A stretch of 64,000 nucleotides of DNA from Cyanomargarita calcarea GSE-NOS-MK-12-04C (GTDB lineage: Bacteria > Cyanobacteriota > Cyanobacteriia > Cyanobacteriales > Nostocaceae), in contig JAHHGZ010000014.1 of NCBI GenBank assembly GCA_019359595.1, positions 62,001 through 126,000 of the forward strand, written 5' to 3'. Shown here piece by piece: positions 34,980 to 44,406 of this stretch. The translations under genes were made by a program, and so were the position numbers. Below the pieces are notes generated by a model, which worked only from the letters and a program-made list of their open reading frames with translations, ran no database searches and had not been told where the DNA came from. Every line of letters starts with the position of its first letter. Positions within the stretch are counted from its first letter, which is position 1.

Positions 34980-35657
34980 ATGCTAGCAGCAATTCTTTTT
35001 GACCTAGATGGCACGATTGTCAACACTGACCCAATTCACTACCAAGCTTGGCGAGAAATGCTGTTGAATTACAACATGGAAATTGACGAAAGCTTTTATA
35101 AATCGAGGATTAGTGGTGGAACAAACGAAAAAATCCTGCAAGATATTCTGCCACAATTATCACCTCAATCGGCTGCAAAATTCGCTGAGGACAAAGAAGC
35201 ACTTTTTCGTGAAAGAGCAAAAAATCTTAAACCCATGCCGGGTTTTTCGGAACTATTGCAATGGACGGATACACATCAGATAAAACGTGCATTAGTAACA
35301 AATGCACCTAGACTAAATGCTTATTTCATGCTAGAGATTTTAGGCATAAAAGAGGCTTTTGAGATAGTTGTTTTAGGGGAAGAGTGTATCGCAGGTAAAC
35401 CCGATCCTGCACCTTATCAACAAGGATTAAACAAATTGGGTGTCAAAGCAGAAGAAACTATTGCATTAGAAGATTCCCCTTCTGGAATTCGTTCTGCGGT
35501 GGGTGCTGGTATTCGTACTGTCGGTATAGCCTCTACTCACGACCCAAAAAAGTTGTGTGAAGTTGGGGCATTTATGGCAATTCCTGATTTTACAGATTTG
35601 CAGTTGTGGACAGTGCTGAATTCGTTGTTGGAAGAAGTTGCTGCACAATCTCTATAA
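34980..35657 (+). CDS. HAD-superfamily phosphatase (beta-phosphoglucomutase-like)
   Basis: 225 residues, HAD subfamily with an alpha-helical cap. Motif I is FDLDGTIVNTDPIHYQAW (Asp nucleophile and acid/base Asp), motif II is LVTNAP, the conserved Lys is in AGKPDPAPYQ, and motif III is ALEDSPSGIRSAVGAG. The EDSPSG loop is typical of phosphoglycolate-phosphatase or beta-phosphoglucomutase-like enzymes. Sugar phosphate is the likely substrate class, in keeping with the divergent nagB gene, but the exact substrate cannot be read. Confidence 0.88.
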   Translation: MLAAILFDLDGTIVNTDPIHYQAWREMLLNYNMEIDESFYKSRISGGTNEKILQDILPQLSPQSAAKFAEDKEALFRERAKNLKPMPGFSELLQWTDTHQIKRALVTNAPRLNAYFMLEILGIKEAFEIVVLGEECIAGKPDPAPYQQGLNKLGVKAEETIALEDSPSGIRSAVGAGIRTVGIASTHDPKKLCEVGAFMAIPDFTDLQLWTVLNSLLEEVAAQSL

Positions 35658-35850
35658 TTTGTCAATAGGATAGTAGGTGTAAAGAAAAACTTTGCGTCTG
35701 TACGTCCTGGATTAGCCATTTAAAATACTTGTTACCTCAGAGAATATACGCAGTAAATTCCCAAAATTATTTTATCAATTTGCAATTCAATTAGCCCAAA
35801 GTGGGAACACTAACCTAGCAGTGAAGTGTGTTAAATCACAGGGCTATTGT

Positions 35851-37080
35851 ATGAATATTCAGTGTTTTAAACCGATTAAGTGGTGGTATTGGCTTGCGGG
35901 GATTCTCTTGTTGACTAGTGGAGTAGGAGTAGGTGCATTGATTTTTATAATGCAAATTCCGCAAGCGTTTGATTGTATATCTGAGTCTGGAGTAAAGGAT
36001 TCTACGGCATCTGTTATTTATTGTGCTACCACGACTGTAGATGAACAAGATGCAGCTAGTTTATCCAGGGTGATTGAATTGGTTGATAGCATACCCAAGG
36101 ATAATCCTTTGCGTCATTCAGGCGATCGCTTGATTGAAAAATGGTCGGAGGCAATACTGCGTTTGAGTGAGAAGGCTTTTCAAGAAGGAGATTTGCATAA
36201 GGCTGTAAATACAGCAAAACTGATTCCGGTTAATATGAAGCTGCATCCGTTAGCTAATGAGCAAATCAAAAAATGGCAGTCCACATGGTCTAAAGCTGAA
36301 GCTATTTATCAAGCTGCCGAAGAAAAAATGCAAGAGAGGGAAGATAATAATAGGTCTCATAATTGGTATGTAGCTTTGACTAAAGCGAAAGAGTTAAAAA
36401 ATTTAGATAATAACTATTGGGCAACGACCAAATATCCAGAACTGGTACATAACATACAGGATATTCGGGAGAGAAACGAACAGGGAGAGAAGAAGGAAGA
36501 AAAAGTTAAGAAAGATTTAGAGCCAATAACTCAGGTTGATGTCGAGCAAAAAGAAAGCGACTTAGCTCAATTAAAAAAAGCAAAATTACTTGCAAGTTCT
36601 GGGAAGATAGAAGATATGAGAGATGCAATTACTGAAGCGCACATGGTTTATTCAGATGTTTATTTTCAAGAAGCGCAAAAATTTATTGCTACTATCCAAG
36701 GGAAGATTGAAATATCTGAAGACCGTGATTATTTGAAAAATGCTCAGAAATCTGCCAGTAAAAATGATGTAATCTCTTTGCAGATGGCGATTGGTGAAGC
36801 CAGTATGATAACAAAAGAACGCCCTTTATATAAGGAGGCAAATCAGGACATAGGAAAGTGGAATAAACAGATATTACAGCTTACGGCTCAAATCGAAAAA
36901 CAAAATCAAACAAAAGTCCCAATTAATCAGAAGTTCAAATTAGATACTGTTGATAATTCGCAGGTGAATCAAGAAATTATATCTCCAGCATCTCAAATTA
37001 ATACAGATACTTCTTCCACCTTGGATACAGAATTTAATGATACTCAGGTTGAGAATCCGCAATTGGATGAAGCTCGATAA
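35851..37080 (+). CDS. Membrane-anchored coiled-coil protein, unknown function
   Basis: About 409 residues from ATG 35851 (MNIQCFKPIKWWYW); a GTG 30 bases upstream is also in frame. One membrane segment at about 15-37 (LAGILLLTSGVGVGALIFIM) is followed by a long, charged, helical region (about 70-350) with repeated units such as LHKAVNTAKLIP and ISLQMAIGEASMI, suggesting TPR-like or coiled-coil repeats. The tail is Asn/Gln/Thr rich. Homologues in cyanobacteria are often labelled chromosome-segregation-like on composition alone, which I would not trust. Function unknown; likely a periplasmic or cytoplasmic helical rod tethered to the membrane. Confidence 0.65.
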   Translation: MNIQCFKPIKWWYWLAGILLLTSGVGVGALIFIMQIPQAFDCISESGVKDSTASVIYCATTTVDEQDAASLSRVIELVDSIPKDNPLRHSGDRLIEKWSEAILRLSEKAFQEGDLHKAVNTAKLIPVNMKLHPLANEQIKKWQSTWSKAEAIYQAAEEKMQEREDNNRSHNWYVALTKAKELKNLDNNYWATTKYPELVHNIQDIRERNEQGEKKEEKVKKDLEPITQVDVEQKESDLAQLKKAKLLASSGKIEDMRDAITEAHMVYSDVYFQEAQKFIATIQGKIEISEDRDYLKNAQKSASKNDVISLQMAIGEASMITKERPLYKEANQDIGKWNKQILQLTAQIEKQNQTKVPINQKFKLDTVDNSQVNQEIISPASQINTDTSSTLDTEFNDTQVENPQLDEAR

Positions 37081-37122
37081 TACGGGTGCTGTCCGCAGCT
37101 GAACACCCCGATGTCAGTTCGT

Positions 37123-38088
37123 TCATGCTCGAAAGCAGCTTTGCTCCGCCATCGCTACAGCCCCCCATAAAGGTGCATCATCTCCCAAACCTGCCGCCAC
37201 AATTTCAAAATCAACCTCAGGTAACGCCGTATCCCGCGCTGTCTTTCTAAGCACCTCCCACCATCTCTCCCCCGATTTCGCAACACTACCACCCAAAACA
37301 AACAACTGCGGATTCACCAAATTCGCGACATTCCCAATACCCATACCCAACCCCCAAGCACCCCTGTATAAAATATCCTCAGCCAATACATCTCCCAACA
37401 AAGCAGCCTCACTCACTACCTTCCCCGTCACCAACTCCAAATTATTTTCTACAAGTCTCTGGATTATTTCTCCCCCTCTCCTCCTCTCCCCCTCTCTCCC
37501 CAAAACCTCCCTCACATCCAACGCCATATAAGGTCCACTCGCCAACCGTTCCACACATCCCCGTTTCCCACACAAACACGGGGGTCCTGTCGGGTCTACA
37601 ACCATGTGCCCAATCTCACCAGCCATTCCCCCAGCACCGCGCCAAGGCTTACCATTTAATATCCAACCGCCACCAACCCCAGTGCTAACAGTGATATAAA
37701 AAATACTTTCATACCCCTGTCCAGTACCAAAGCGATGTTCACCTAAAGCCGCCACATTTGCATCATTGTCTACACTCACCGCAACCCCAAACTCCTCTTC
37801 TAACCACTCTCGCAGAGGAATATTTTCCCATCCAGAGACATGATGAGATAAGCGCACCTTTCCCATAGTTGCGTCTACCGGGCCCCCAAAACTAACACCG
37901 ATCGCCGCCGGTTTTTTACCTTGCAGCAGAGAATGGGCAAGCGATCGCATAATTTCCAAGTCAGTGCTAGCACTTGCATTGTGAGGTGAAAAGCGACGTT
38001 CGTAACGCAACCACTCTCTAGAACCCAAATTTACCAGCCCTGCGGCCAGCTTAGTTCCGCCAAAATCGAGCGCTAAGATAATGGTCAT
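37123..38088 (-). CDS. ROK-family sugar kinase (glucokinase-like)
   Basis: ATP-dependent sugar kinase fold, 321 residues. N-terminal phosphate loop ALDFGGTKLAAG, substrate-binding NDANVAALGEHRFGTG, GVGGGWILNG, EIGHMVVDP with the zinc-binding His, and the zinc loop CLCGKRGCVE. These are the ROK hallmarks, and there is no DNA-binding N-terminal domain, so it is a kinase rather than a repressor. A low-complexity stretch (GREGERRRGGE, DNA ctcctctccccctctc) at about 37467-37502 is an in-frame repeat insertion. Together with nagB it suggests amino-sugar or glucose use, but the substrate is not certain. Confidence 0.88.
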   Translation of the reverse strand: MTIILALDFGGTKLAAGLVNLGSREWLRYERRFSPHNASASTDLEIMRSLAHSLLQGKKPAAIGVSFGGPVDATMGKVRLSHHVSGWENIPLREWLEEEFGVAVSVDNDANVAALGEHRFGTGQGYESIFYITVSTGVGGGWILNGKPWRGAGGMAGEIGHMVVDPTGPPCLCGKRGCVERLASGPYMALDVREVLGREGERRRGGEIIQRLVENNLELVTGKVVSEAALLGDVLAEDILYRGAWGLGMGIGNVANLVNPQLFVLGGSVAKSGERWWEVLRKTARDTALPEVDFEIVAAGLGDDAPLWGAVAMAEQSCFRA

Positions 38089-38179
38089 ATTTACCTACTT
38101 CTCTACGATCGTTCTTTAGTATGATGCCTATTACCAAGATAAGTTCAACACTAGAAGAGTCAGCATTATTTCGCAAATT

Positions 38180-38392
38180 ATGACTCCTGAAAAACCAAAA
38201 GCAAAGATCGATTTTTCTGGTGCGAAAGAACCCCCAACCTCCCTTAATTTAGAACAAGAAGCGCCTCCCATTGAATCGGAAGAAGTTAGCAAAGATATCA
38301 ATCTCGATCCCGACCCTTTTGACTCGAACAAGGAAAATGAGGGTACACAAGGGGAGAGTCAAGTTGTCAAAGCCAATATTTCCGCTGGCTAA
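38180..38392 (+). CDS. Small acidic protein, unknown
   Basis: 70 residues, starts MTPEKPKAKIDFSGAKEPP, strongly acidic and probably disordered (many D, E, P, S). The beginning KIDFSG looks like a short conserved motif. No domain recognised. It is divergent from the ROK kinase. It has the look of a genuine short cyanobacterial gene, but evidence is only composition and start context. Confidence 0.5.
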   Translation: MTPEKPKAKIDFSGAKEPPTSLNLEQEAPPIESEEVSKDINLDPDPFDSNKENEGTQGESQVVKANISAG

Positions 38393-38503
38393 TACAATTT
38401 TGGATTTTAAGAAAAGTGTTGCTTAGTCGGTTTGATGTCCTGTAGCCTCACACGAACAGGGGAGGGGCTACAGAAGAAATCTAAAAATCTAAAATTTATT
38501 GAT

Positions 38504-38850
38504 TCAATCAAGTACTTTGTCAATATACTGTTGCAATCGTTCATAATGCGACCCTTTCCAATAAATTTGAGGGCAGTCCTCACACCGACGAAATTCCTGA
38601 TTGTGCGATACCATCTTCGTTCCGCTTTGCGGTTCCCGCAGGGATGGTTGCCGAAGGCATCGCACTGTTTCTGGTAATTGGTCAATGATAGATTCCTTCG
38701 CAACAGGTTCTAATAACCCATTACAACGCAAACATCGTTGAAAGGGCGATACTAATTTAAATAAATCAAAGCGTTGCATCACCTCGGGTACTTGTTGCGG
38801 GGGGTCTGTTTGTCTGACGTAATATCCATACTGGACATCCAAGAAGACTT
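38504..38850 (-). pseudogene. Truncated Mut7-C (PIN-like RNase/zinc ribbon) gene with repeat insertion
   Basis: The frame encodes the C-terminal part of a Mut7-C protein: YGYYVRQTDPPQQVPEV, RFDLFKLVSPFQRCLRCNG, then RRCEDCPQIYWKGSHYERL. The four cysteines (RCLRC and RCEDC) form the zinc ribbon. The N-terminal PIN-like catalytic half is absent; an in-frame TAA lies eight residues upstream. Between the two Cys pairs an insert of about 20 residues (CLRQPSLREPQSGTKMVSH) is encoded by a palindromic repeat (ccgctttgcggttcccgc). Two lesions make this a pseudogene. Confidence 0.7.
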
Positions 38851-39764
38851 ACGCTATCATGCGACTCTCGTTAGGTAAGAAAATATTTATACAAGAACCC
38901 TATAATTTTTACATATCGATAATTTTTGTCTATTGTATTGATAGATTCAATCTTGGGATACCAGGCTAGTCAAATCCTTTAACCCTTGTTAAGCTTGATT
39001 TTAACTAAGTATGCATATTTTTATACGATAGCAAAAAATATTAAAATTTTTAACTCCTTGCATTTTTTATTGACATAAGTTACTGTCAAAGTATAGCCCA
39101 ATTTAGACTCTGGTCAAAGTACCAGGATGTTATTTTGGGTTAAAATTCAATTAAGTAGCCTCACCAGACAGAACAGGCTTGAGCAATTTATCAAATATGC
39201 TCGATGCATTTACTTGTCAGCAAGACTTCCTGTAGTTACTGAGTAAAAGACCACTTTTTAGATATTTGATCCTTTTGGAAGTGACCTTGGCGAGCAGTAG
39301 CTGCTAATATACTTTATTAACTTCCTAACCGGGAGTCTGGGCATTCAACGATAGACCTCGACTCCTAATTAAATGGGTTTATTTGTTTTTTTATTGAGAA
39401 TATTTTGCAATATGTTGAGAAAAAGAGAAATATTCCAACTATATCTATTAAAAAATGCTTGGAGCGGCAAAGTATTTTTTACAACTAGTCAAAAACAAAA
39501 GAAAATGGCTCAGTTGCTCGATTGTAAAAAACTCATAAATTCTTTTAAATTGCCAGCTTTAAAGTATCCGGATATTTACTTCAAATTAGAGAATAAAGTG
39601 TTAGGTGAAGCTGTATTTTTTTAGAAATTAAATACAGTGTATCAATTAGTTAATTTCACTGAGGTGAATTTTATAGATTACAAGTTAAAGTCAAGCTTCC
39701 AATCAGCACAAAAGCAGTATCTTGAGGAAGTTTTTAGCTAAAATTCGTCAATTAGTAAGATTAA
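38851..39764. other. Long AT-rich spacer, no convincing gene
   Basis: About 900 bp. A frame at 39373-39624 (83 residues, Lys/Phe/Leu rich) has no family resemblance and no clear Shine-Dalgarno; I give it little weight. The sequence lacks the palindromic repeats common elsewhere. It may contain regulatory sequence or decayed genes, but I see nothing definite. Confidence 0.4.
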
Positions 39765-40745
39765 ATGGATAATTTATTTTGTTCTGACAATTCCCGAAAA
39801 GTAAGAGAAGATATGATTGGTAGTGCAAGCAACCACCAAATTTATATCTTGGTTGAATGCCCACCACCTTGGGCCTCAGATGCTTTTAATTCTAGATGGG
39901 TTCCTAACAGTTTGAGCCTTCTGGTAGAAGAGCTAAAACGCTTAAAACTACCGATAAAATTCCTTTTAATTGCGAATAACTATTCACATAAAATAGACCA
40001 TACGACCCTCTTGATTTATCAAAAAAAAGAAGGGTTGAGTAATGGGTATTCCAAGCAAGAATTTCGGCTAGCAAATATTGAGCAAGTAGCCCCAACTGTC
40101 AGAAAATGGTTGTTGTACAGACACTCTAGTTGCGAAATAGACACAGCTGCAACCAGAGATATTTTAGTTTGTACCCACGGAAGTCACGATCAGTGCTGCG
40201 CTAGATATGGCAATCCTTTTTATTACCATGCTTCAGAGACTATCTCTGATTTCAAAAAGCAGCAAAATGTTCGCATTTGGAAATCCAGCCATTTTGGCGG
40301 ACATCGCTTTGCACCAACAATCGTAGACTTGCCGGAAGGAAGATATTACGGTGGAGTAGACCAAGAGTCATTCCAATCAATTTTAACTCGGACTGGCGAT
40401 ATTGAATTTTTGAATCAAGTCTATCGCGGTTGGGGAATTATACCTACTTCAATTCAGGTATTGGAAAGAGAATTAATCTTGCGTCATGGATGGGATTGGT
40501 TTAACTACAAAGTTGCAGGTGAAATTATTCAAGAAAGTTTGGACAAAAATATCATTCAAGCAGAACTGACTGTGGAAAAACCCCATGATTCTTTATGTAC
40601 GTATCAAGCGACGCTAGTCAAAGATGAATCTAAGAGTTTAGAAATTAAGCCTTCTTGTAATGCCAAAGAAAAGTCTAAGTTTGTGAAATATACTGTAGCT
40701 AATTTCTGGCTGAGTGCGAAGAAGCTTCTGACTTATAGTGCTTGA
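39765..40745 (+). CDS. Sucrase/ferredoxin-like family protein
   Basis: 326 residues, thioredoxin-like [2Fe-2S] family. The N-terminal FCSDNSRKVREDMIGSA has an upstream Cys. The characteristic block is VCTHGSHDQCCARYGNPFYY (Cys ligands), followed by IWKSSHFGGHRFAPTIVDLP and YYGGVDQES. This is the profile annotated as sucrase/ferredoxin-like. The name does not reflect a proven enzyme; an electron-transfer or cluster-binding role is more likely. The C-terminal about 60 residues are variable. The stop codon lies at the start of a dispersed repeat. Confidence 0.85.
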   Translation: MDNLFCSDNSRKVREDMIGSASNHQIYILVECPPPWASDAFNSRWVPNSLSLLVEELKRLKLPIKFLLIANNYSHKIDHTTLLIYQKKEGLSNGYSKQEFRLANIEQVAPTVRKWLLYRHSSCEIDTAATRDILVCTHGSHDQCCARYGNPFYYHASETISDFKKQQNVRIWKSSHFGGHRFAPTIVDLPEGRYYGGVDQESFQSILTRTGDIEFLNQVYRGWGIIPTSIQVLERELILRHGWDWFNYKVAGEIIQESLDKNIIQAELTVEKPHDSLCTYQATLVKDESKSLEIKPSCNAKEKSKFVKYTVANFWLSAKKLLTYSA

Positions 40746-40855
40746 ATGAAGGAAGAAGGAAGAAGGAAGAAGGAAGAAGGAGGTTTGTATATGTGGATTG
40801 GGGCCCCAACTCAAAACGAAAGACCCTGCGTTCTTGTCAGGGTATTAAAAAGAAC
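40743..40855 (+). repeat. Second copy of the crtR-downstream dispersed repeat
   Basis: TGAATGAAGGAAGAAGG tandem units, then gtatatgtggattgggg, CCCAACTCAAAACG and finally GGTATTAAAAAG. Same order of blocks as 449-551. It spans the gap between this gene and the 3' end of the ABC exporter gene. Confidence 0.75.
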
Positions 40856-40879
40856 AGCGAGAATGAATTGACGCTGCAA

Positions 40880-42766
40880 TTATTCCTCAGTTCCCAACAT
40901 CTGCAAATTGTGCAAAGTCGCATAAAGTCCACCTTGTTGTAGTAACTCCTCATGACTTCCTTGCTCAATTAATTCACCTCGCTTGAGAACAAAGATTCGG
41001 TCTACGTTGCGAATGGTAGATAAGCGGTGAGCAATAATAATCGCTGTGCGTTTGACCAAAAGCTCGTTTAAAGCACTCTGAACTAAAGCTTCTGTCCCCA
41101 CATCTAGACTAGCAGTTGCCTCATCTAATACTAATATCTGCGGGTCGCGAATCGCAGCCCGAGCAAAGGCTAAGAGTTGCTTTTGTCCGCTAGAAATATT
41201 TGTACCGCGCTCTCGAAGTTGGGTATCATAGCCTTGGGGTAGCTGTTCAATGAATTGGGCAATGTTAGTTTTTTCGGCTGCAGCTTTGATTTCTTCAAAA
41301 GTGTAGCTATCACCCAAAGTGATATTACTTCTGACATCACCGGCAAACACAAAACCATCTTGCAAAATAACAGCCATATACCGTCGCAATTCTGCTTGGG
41401 GTAATTCCCGGATATCTATCCCATCTAATAAAATCCGTCCTTTAGTGGGTTCGTAAAGACGGCATAAAAGACGAATAATTGAACTTTTTCCAGCACCAGT
41501 TGGCCCGACTAATGCAATTTTTTCACCAGGATGGATGGTGAAATCTAAATCTTTAATTACATAATCATCGTCTTTGTAGGCAAACCAGACATTTTCAAAG
41601 CGAATCTCTCCTAATTGCGCTTCTGCTTTGTTTTTTTCTGATTCTAAATTCTCAATGATTTCATCTATATAACCAAATTCACGATCGAAAATCGAAAAAC
41701 GGGGATTGCTGGTGTCGCGGATTTCTATCGGTTCATCTAAAATATCACTAACCCGCTCAATCGCCGTGAAACCAGCTTGAATAACCGTGAATTTTTCTGC
41801 AAATTCCCGCAATGGATCGAATAATCTCTGGGCATAGAGAACAAACGCAGATAAAGTCCCAAAAGTCAATTGTTCTTGCAAAAGAATATAACCGCCAACC
41901 CAGAGAACAGCGGCGATCGCTACTAAAGCAATCCACTCCAATGTTGCGGAAACAGCGGAATCAAAAAAGATAGTCTGGTCTACTTCCTTGACGTACCGTT
42001 CATTGACATTGTGAAATAATTGTGAATTAAATTTTTCTCGTCGGAATAGTTGTACAACATTAAGGCCGGCGATGTTCTCTTGCAACTGGGAGTTAAGGAG
42101 TGAAAGTTCTTCTCGGGCTTTGTAGTTTGCCTTGCGATACTGCCGTTGAAAATAAACAATCACCCAGCTAATAGGCAATAGCATAAACAGTAACAACAAA
42201 GCCAGTTCCCACTGGATGGAAAACATGAAAGTGATAATCACCAGCATTGAGAACAAATCAGAGACAAGACCAATCGCTCCAGTAGAAAAGACATCTCCTA
42301 AGGCTTCCACATCACTGGTAAGTCTGGTGATTAATTTACCTACAGGTGTCCGATCGAAAAAGCGCACAGCCAAGGATGTGACATGGTGAAACAAATCCTG
42401 GCGAATTTCCGCAGTTATTTGTTGCCCTACCCGCTGTACGAGATAACCCTGAAAGCCGGTAATTATCAAAGATAAAACTACCGTTACTAGCAAGAATATT
42501 TCAATAAGATTCAGCCCTTGCATTAAAGGCAGATTCCTGAGAAACTCGTAAGCGCTCGGCTCCTTGCGAATTAGAGAAATAGCCTGTCCAATTAGCAACG
42601 GTTGCATGGCGCGAGATACAGCCACTGGTACCAGTAACAACATCGAAAACACCAGCAGTCGTTGGCTGCGACGGGCATAAGGTACTAAGCGTAAAAATAA
42701 CCGCCAGTCATTTTCACGCCGACGGTACCCTGTGTTAGGTTTTGTAAGAGATTTGGAGATGCTCAT
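40880..42766 (-). CDS. ABC exporter, fused membrane and ATPase domains
   Basis: Half-transporter of 628 residues, likely a homodimer. Six membrane segments in residues about 35-330. The ATPase domain has Walker A GPTGAGKSSIIRLL, Q-loop VILQDG, signature SSGQKQLLAFARA (ISSGQ in place of LSGGQ), Walker B ILVLDEATASLD and switch AHRLSTI. An extra 45-residue segment (FSIFDREFGYIDEIIENLES) links the domains. It belongs to the MsbA/LmrA-type lipid or multidrug exporters. The substrate is unknown. It stands next to hisG without operon sense. Confidence 0.9.
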   Translation of the reverse strand: MSISKSLTKPNTGYRRRENDWRLFLRLVPYARRSQRLLVFSMLLLVPVAVSRAMQPLLIGQAISLIRKEPSAYEFLRNLPLMQGLNLIEIFLLVTVVLSLIITGFQGYLVQRVGQQITAEIRQDLFHHVTSLAVRFFDRTPVGKLITRLTSDVEALGDVFSTGAIGLVSDLFSMLVIITFMFSIQWELALLLLFMLLPISWVIVYFQRQYRKANYKAREELSLLNSQLQENIAGLNVVQLFRREKFNSQLFHNVNERYVKEVDQTIFFDSAVSATLEWIALVAIAAVLWVGGYILLQEQLTFGTLSAFVLYAQRLFDPLREFAEKFTVIQAGFTAIERVSDILDEPIEIRDTSNPRFSIFDREFGYIDEIIENLESEKNKAEAQLGEIRFENVWFAYKDDDYVIKDLDFTIHPGEKIALVGPTGAGKSSIIRLLCRLYEPTKGRILLDGIDIRELPQAELRRYMAVILQDGFVFAGDVRSNITLGDSYTFEEIKAAAEKTNIAQFIEQLPQGYDTQLRERGTNISSGQKQLLAFARAAIRDPQILVLDEATASLDVGTEALVQSALNELLVKRTAIIIAHRLSTIRNVDRIFVLKRGELIEQGSHEELLQQGGLYATLHNLQMLGTEE

Positions 42767-42814
42767 AGTAAGAGCATTATATTAATTTTTACAACAAGTA
42801 GAACATCTTTTTAG

Positions 42815-42963
42815 ATCACGGATTGAAGGGATTTCTCGGATTCCACGGAAGGAGTAGTCAATTTTAAGATCGGATTTGAGAGGATTGATTACTCAGATTC
42901 CAGCGAAGGAGCAGTTAATTTTAAGATCCTCCGTGAAATCCTTTAATCCCTTCAATCCGTGAT
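42815..42963. repeat. Compound direct and inverted repeat at the 3' end of hisG
   Basis: ATCACGGATTGAAGGGATTT (42815-42834) is inverted at 42935-42963. Between them two direct repeats (42839-42872 and 42895-42928) share caattttaagatc-type sequence with few differences. The right arm encodes the last 14 residues of HisG. The 150-bp unit can fold as a long hairpin and may end transcription of hisG or the ABC gene. Confidence 0.65.
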
Positions 42964-43595
42964 CGGATTTGACTCCGCATCATCTCAACGACATTTTGCA
43001 ACCCACCAGTACTGAGACGATAACTCAGCGGATGAGCGATCAACCTCGCCGAACTTTTATACAGTGTATCAATCTCTACCAAACCATTTTCGCTCAAAGT
43101 CCGTCCTGTAGAAACTATATCTACGATCGCTTCCGACATTCCCGTAATTGGACCTAATTCCACCGAACCAGACAGCGGTACAATTTCCACAGGTAAATCT
43201 AAGCTTTGGAAATAATCCCGAGCGCAATTCACATACTTAGATGCCACAATACAATTAGGCGGCAAATCCAAAGGCGATCGATAAGGGCTAGATTCTTTAA
43301 CAGCCAACGACATCCGACAATGTCCAAACTGCATATCCACTAAATGTGCAACTTGCGGTTTTTTCTCTCGCAGCACATCATAGCCAACAATACCTAACTG
43401 TGCCTGACCGTATTCTACATATACAGGTACATCATGATTGCGGACTAGCAGCAATCTGGCATTACCACTGGCATCGGGAATCTGAAGTTGCCGGGTTCCA
43501 GATTCTAAAAAAGCACTAAAATCTAGTCCCACAGACTTTAGCAGGTGAATGCTATTTTTAAGAAGTTCCCCTTTTGGTAAAGCAATAGTAATCAT
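42921..43595 (-). CDS. hisG: ATP phosphoribosyltransferase, short form
   Basis: First enzyme of histidine synthesis. At 224 residues it is the short form, which lacks the C-terminal regulatory domain and normally works with HisZ. Motifs: [34 protein letters not shown] and the phosphate-binding segment [16 protein letters not shown]. The last 14 residues ([14 protein letters not shown]) are encoded by a repeat and are probably an added tail. Divergent from the response-regulator gene. High confidence. Confidence 0.93.
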   Translation of the reverse strand: MITIALPKGELLKNSIHLLKSVGLDFSAFLESGTRQLQIPDASGNARLLLVRNHDVPVYVEYGQAQLGIVGYDVLREKKPQVAHLVDMQFGHCRMSLAVKESSPYRSPLDLPPNCIVASKYVNCARDYFQSLDLPVEIVPLSGSVELGPITGMSEAIVDIVSTGRTLSENGLVEIDTLYKSSARLIAHPLSYRLSTGGLQNVVEMMRSQIRSRIEGIKGFHGGS

Positions 43596-43708
43596 GCAAT
43601 TTTAGATTTTGGATTGGGGGTAGTCCCCACTCCAGCCTACAGTTTGTTGGGTTATTTATCAAAGTCAATCATATATAAGTTTATCAAGCATCTAAAATCT
43701 AAAATAGA

Positions 43709-44395
43709 ATGAGAATCTTATTAGTTGATGATGAAATAGAATTAACTGACCCTCTGATTCGAGTGTTAACTCGTGAAGGTTATAGTGTCGATGCGGCTTA
43801 TGATGGCATAAGTGGCAGTCACCTTGCACTTATCGATAGTTACGAATTGCTAATTTTAGATTGGATGCTGCCAGGAAAAACAGGGTTAGAAATTTGTCAG
43901 GAATTGCGTCGTAGTGGCAGAACCACACCTGTGTTATTCCTAACTGCCAAAGATACCTTAAACGATCGCGTGGAAGGTTTAGATGCTGGTGGTGATGATT
44001 ATTTAGTCAAACCCTTTGAACTGCGGGAGTTACTTGCAAGAGTCCGCGCTTTGTTGCGACGTTCTGGTGCAGAGGTATATAGTGATAGCAAAGGACGGCT
44101 GAGTGTAGCGGATTTAGAACTTGATTGCGATAACCAAGTAGCTTATCGCCAAGGGCGGATAATTGAACTATCAGAAAAAGAAAGTCAACTATTGCAATAT
44201 TTTATGGAAAATACTGGCAAATTGCTAACTCACGCCCAAATTTTGGAAAATCTGTGGCAGGATGAAGAGCAACCCAGTAGTAATGCGATCGCGGCATTAA
44301 TTCGTCTGCTACGACGCAAAATTGAAGTGGTAGGTGAAACGCAACTTATTCATAGCGTTTATGGGAAAGGCTATCGCTTTGGTCAAGGTAATTGA
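43709..44395 (+). CDS. OmpR-family response regulator
   Basis: 228 residues. Receiver domain (1-120) with the acidic pair in LLVDDE, phospho-Asp in LLILDWMLPG (about D51), and KPFEL. A winged-helix DNA-binding domain follows (about 130-225), with SVYGKGYRF at the end. The sequence resembles cyanobacterial RppA-type regulators, which respond to redox or metal stress, but no sensor kinase gene is adjacent, so the partner is unknown. It starts at ATG 43709, 113 bp from hisG, with which it is divergent. Confidence 0.9.
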   Translation: MRILLVDDEIELTDPLIRVLTREGYSVDAAYDGISGSHLALIDSYELLILDWMLPGKTGLEICQELRRSGRTTPVLFLTAKDTLNDRVEGLDAGGDDYLVKPFELRELLARVRALLRRSGAEVYSDSKGRLSVADLELDCDNQVAYRQGRIIELSEKESQLLQYFMENTGKLLTHAQILENLWQDEEQPSSNAIAALIRLLRRKIEVVGETQLIHSVYGKGYRFGQGN

Positions 44396-44406
44396 AATTA
44401 GTAAAC

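Noticed and set aside
34980-38088. nagB - HAD phosphatase - ROK kinase as one amino-sugar operon
   Set aside because: Strands alternate and an unrelated coiled-coil gene lies between; at most a functional neighbourhood.
39373-39624. 83-residue frame in the long spacer before the sucrase/ferredoxin-like gene
   Set aside because: Lys/Phe/Leu-rich composition typical of AT-rich non-coding DNA, no ribosome-binding site and no recognised motif.
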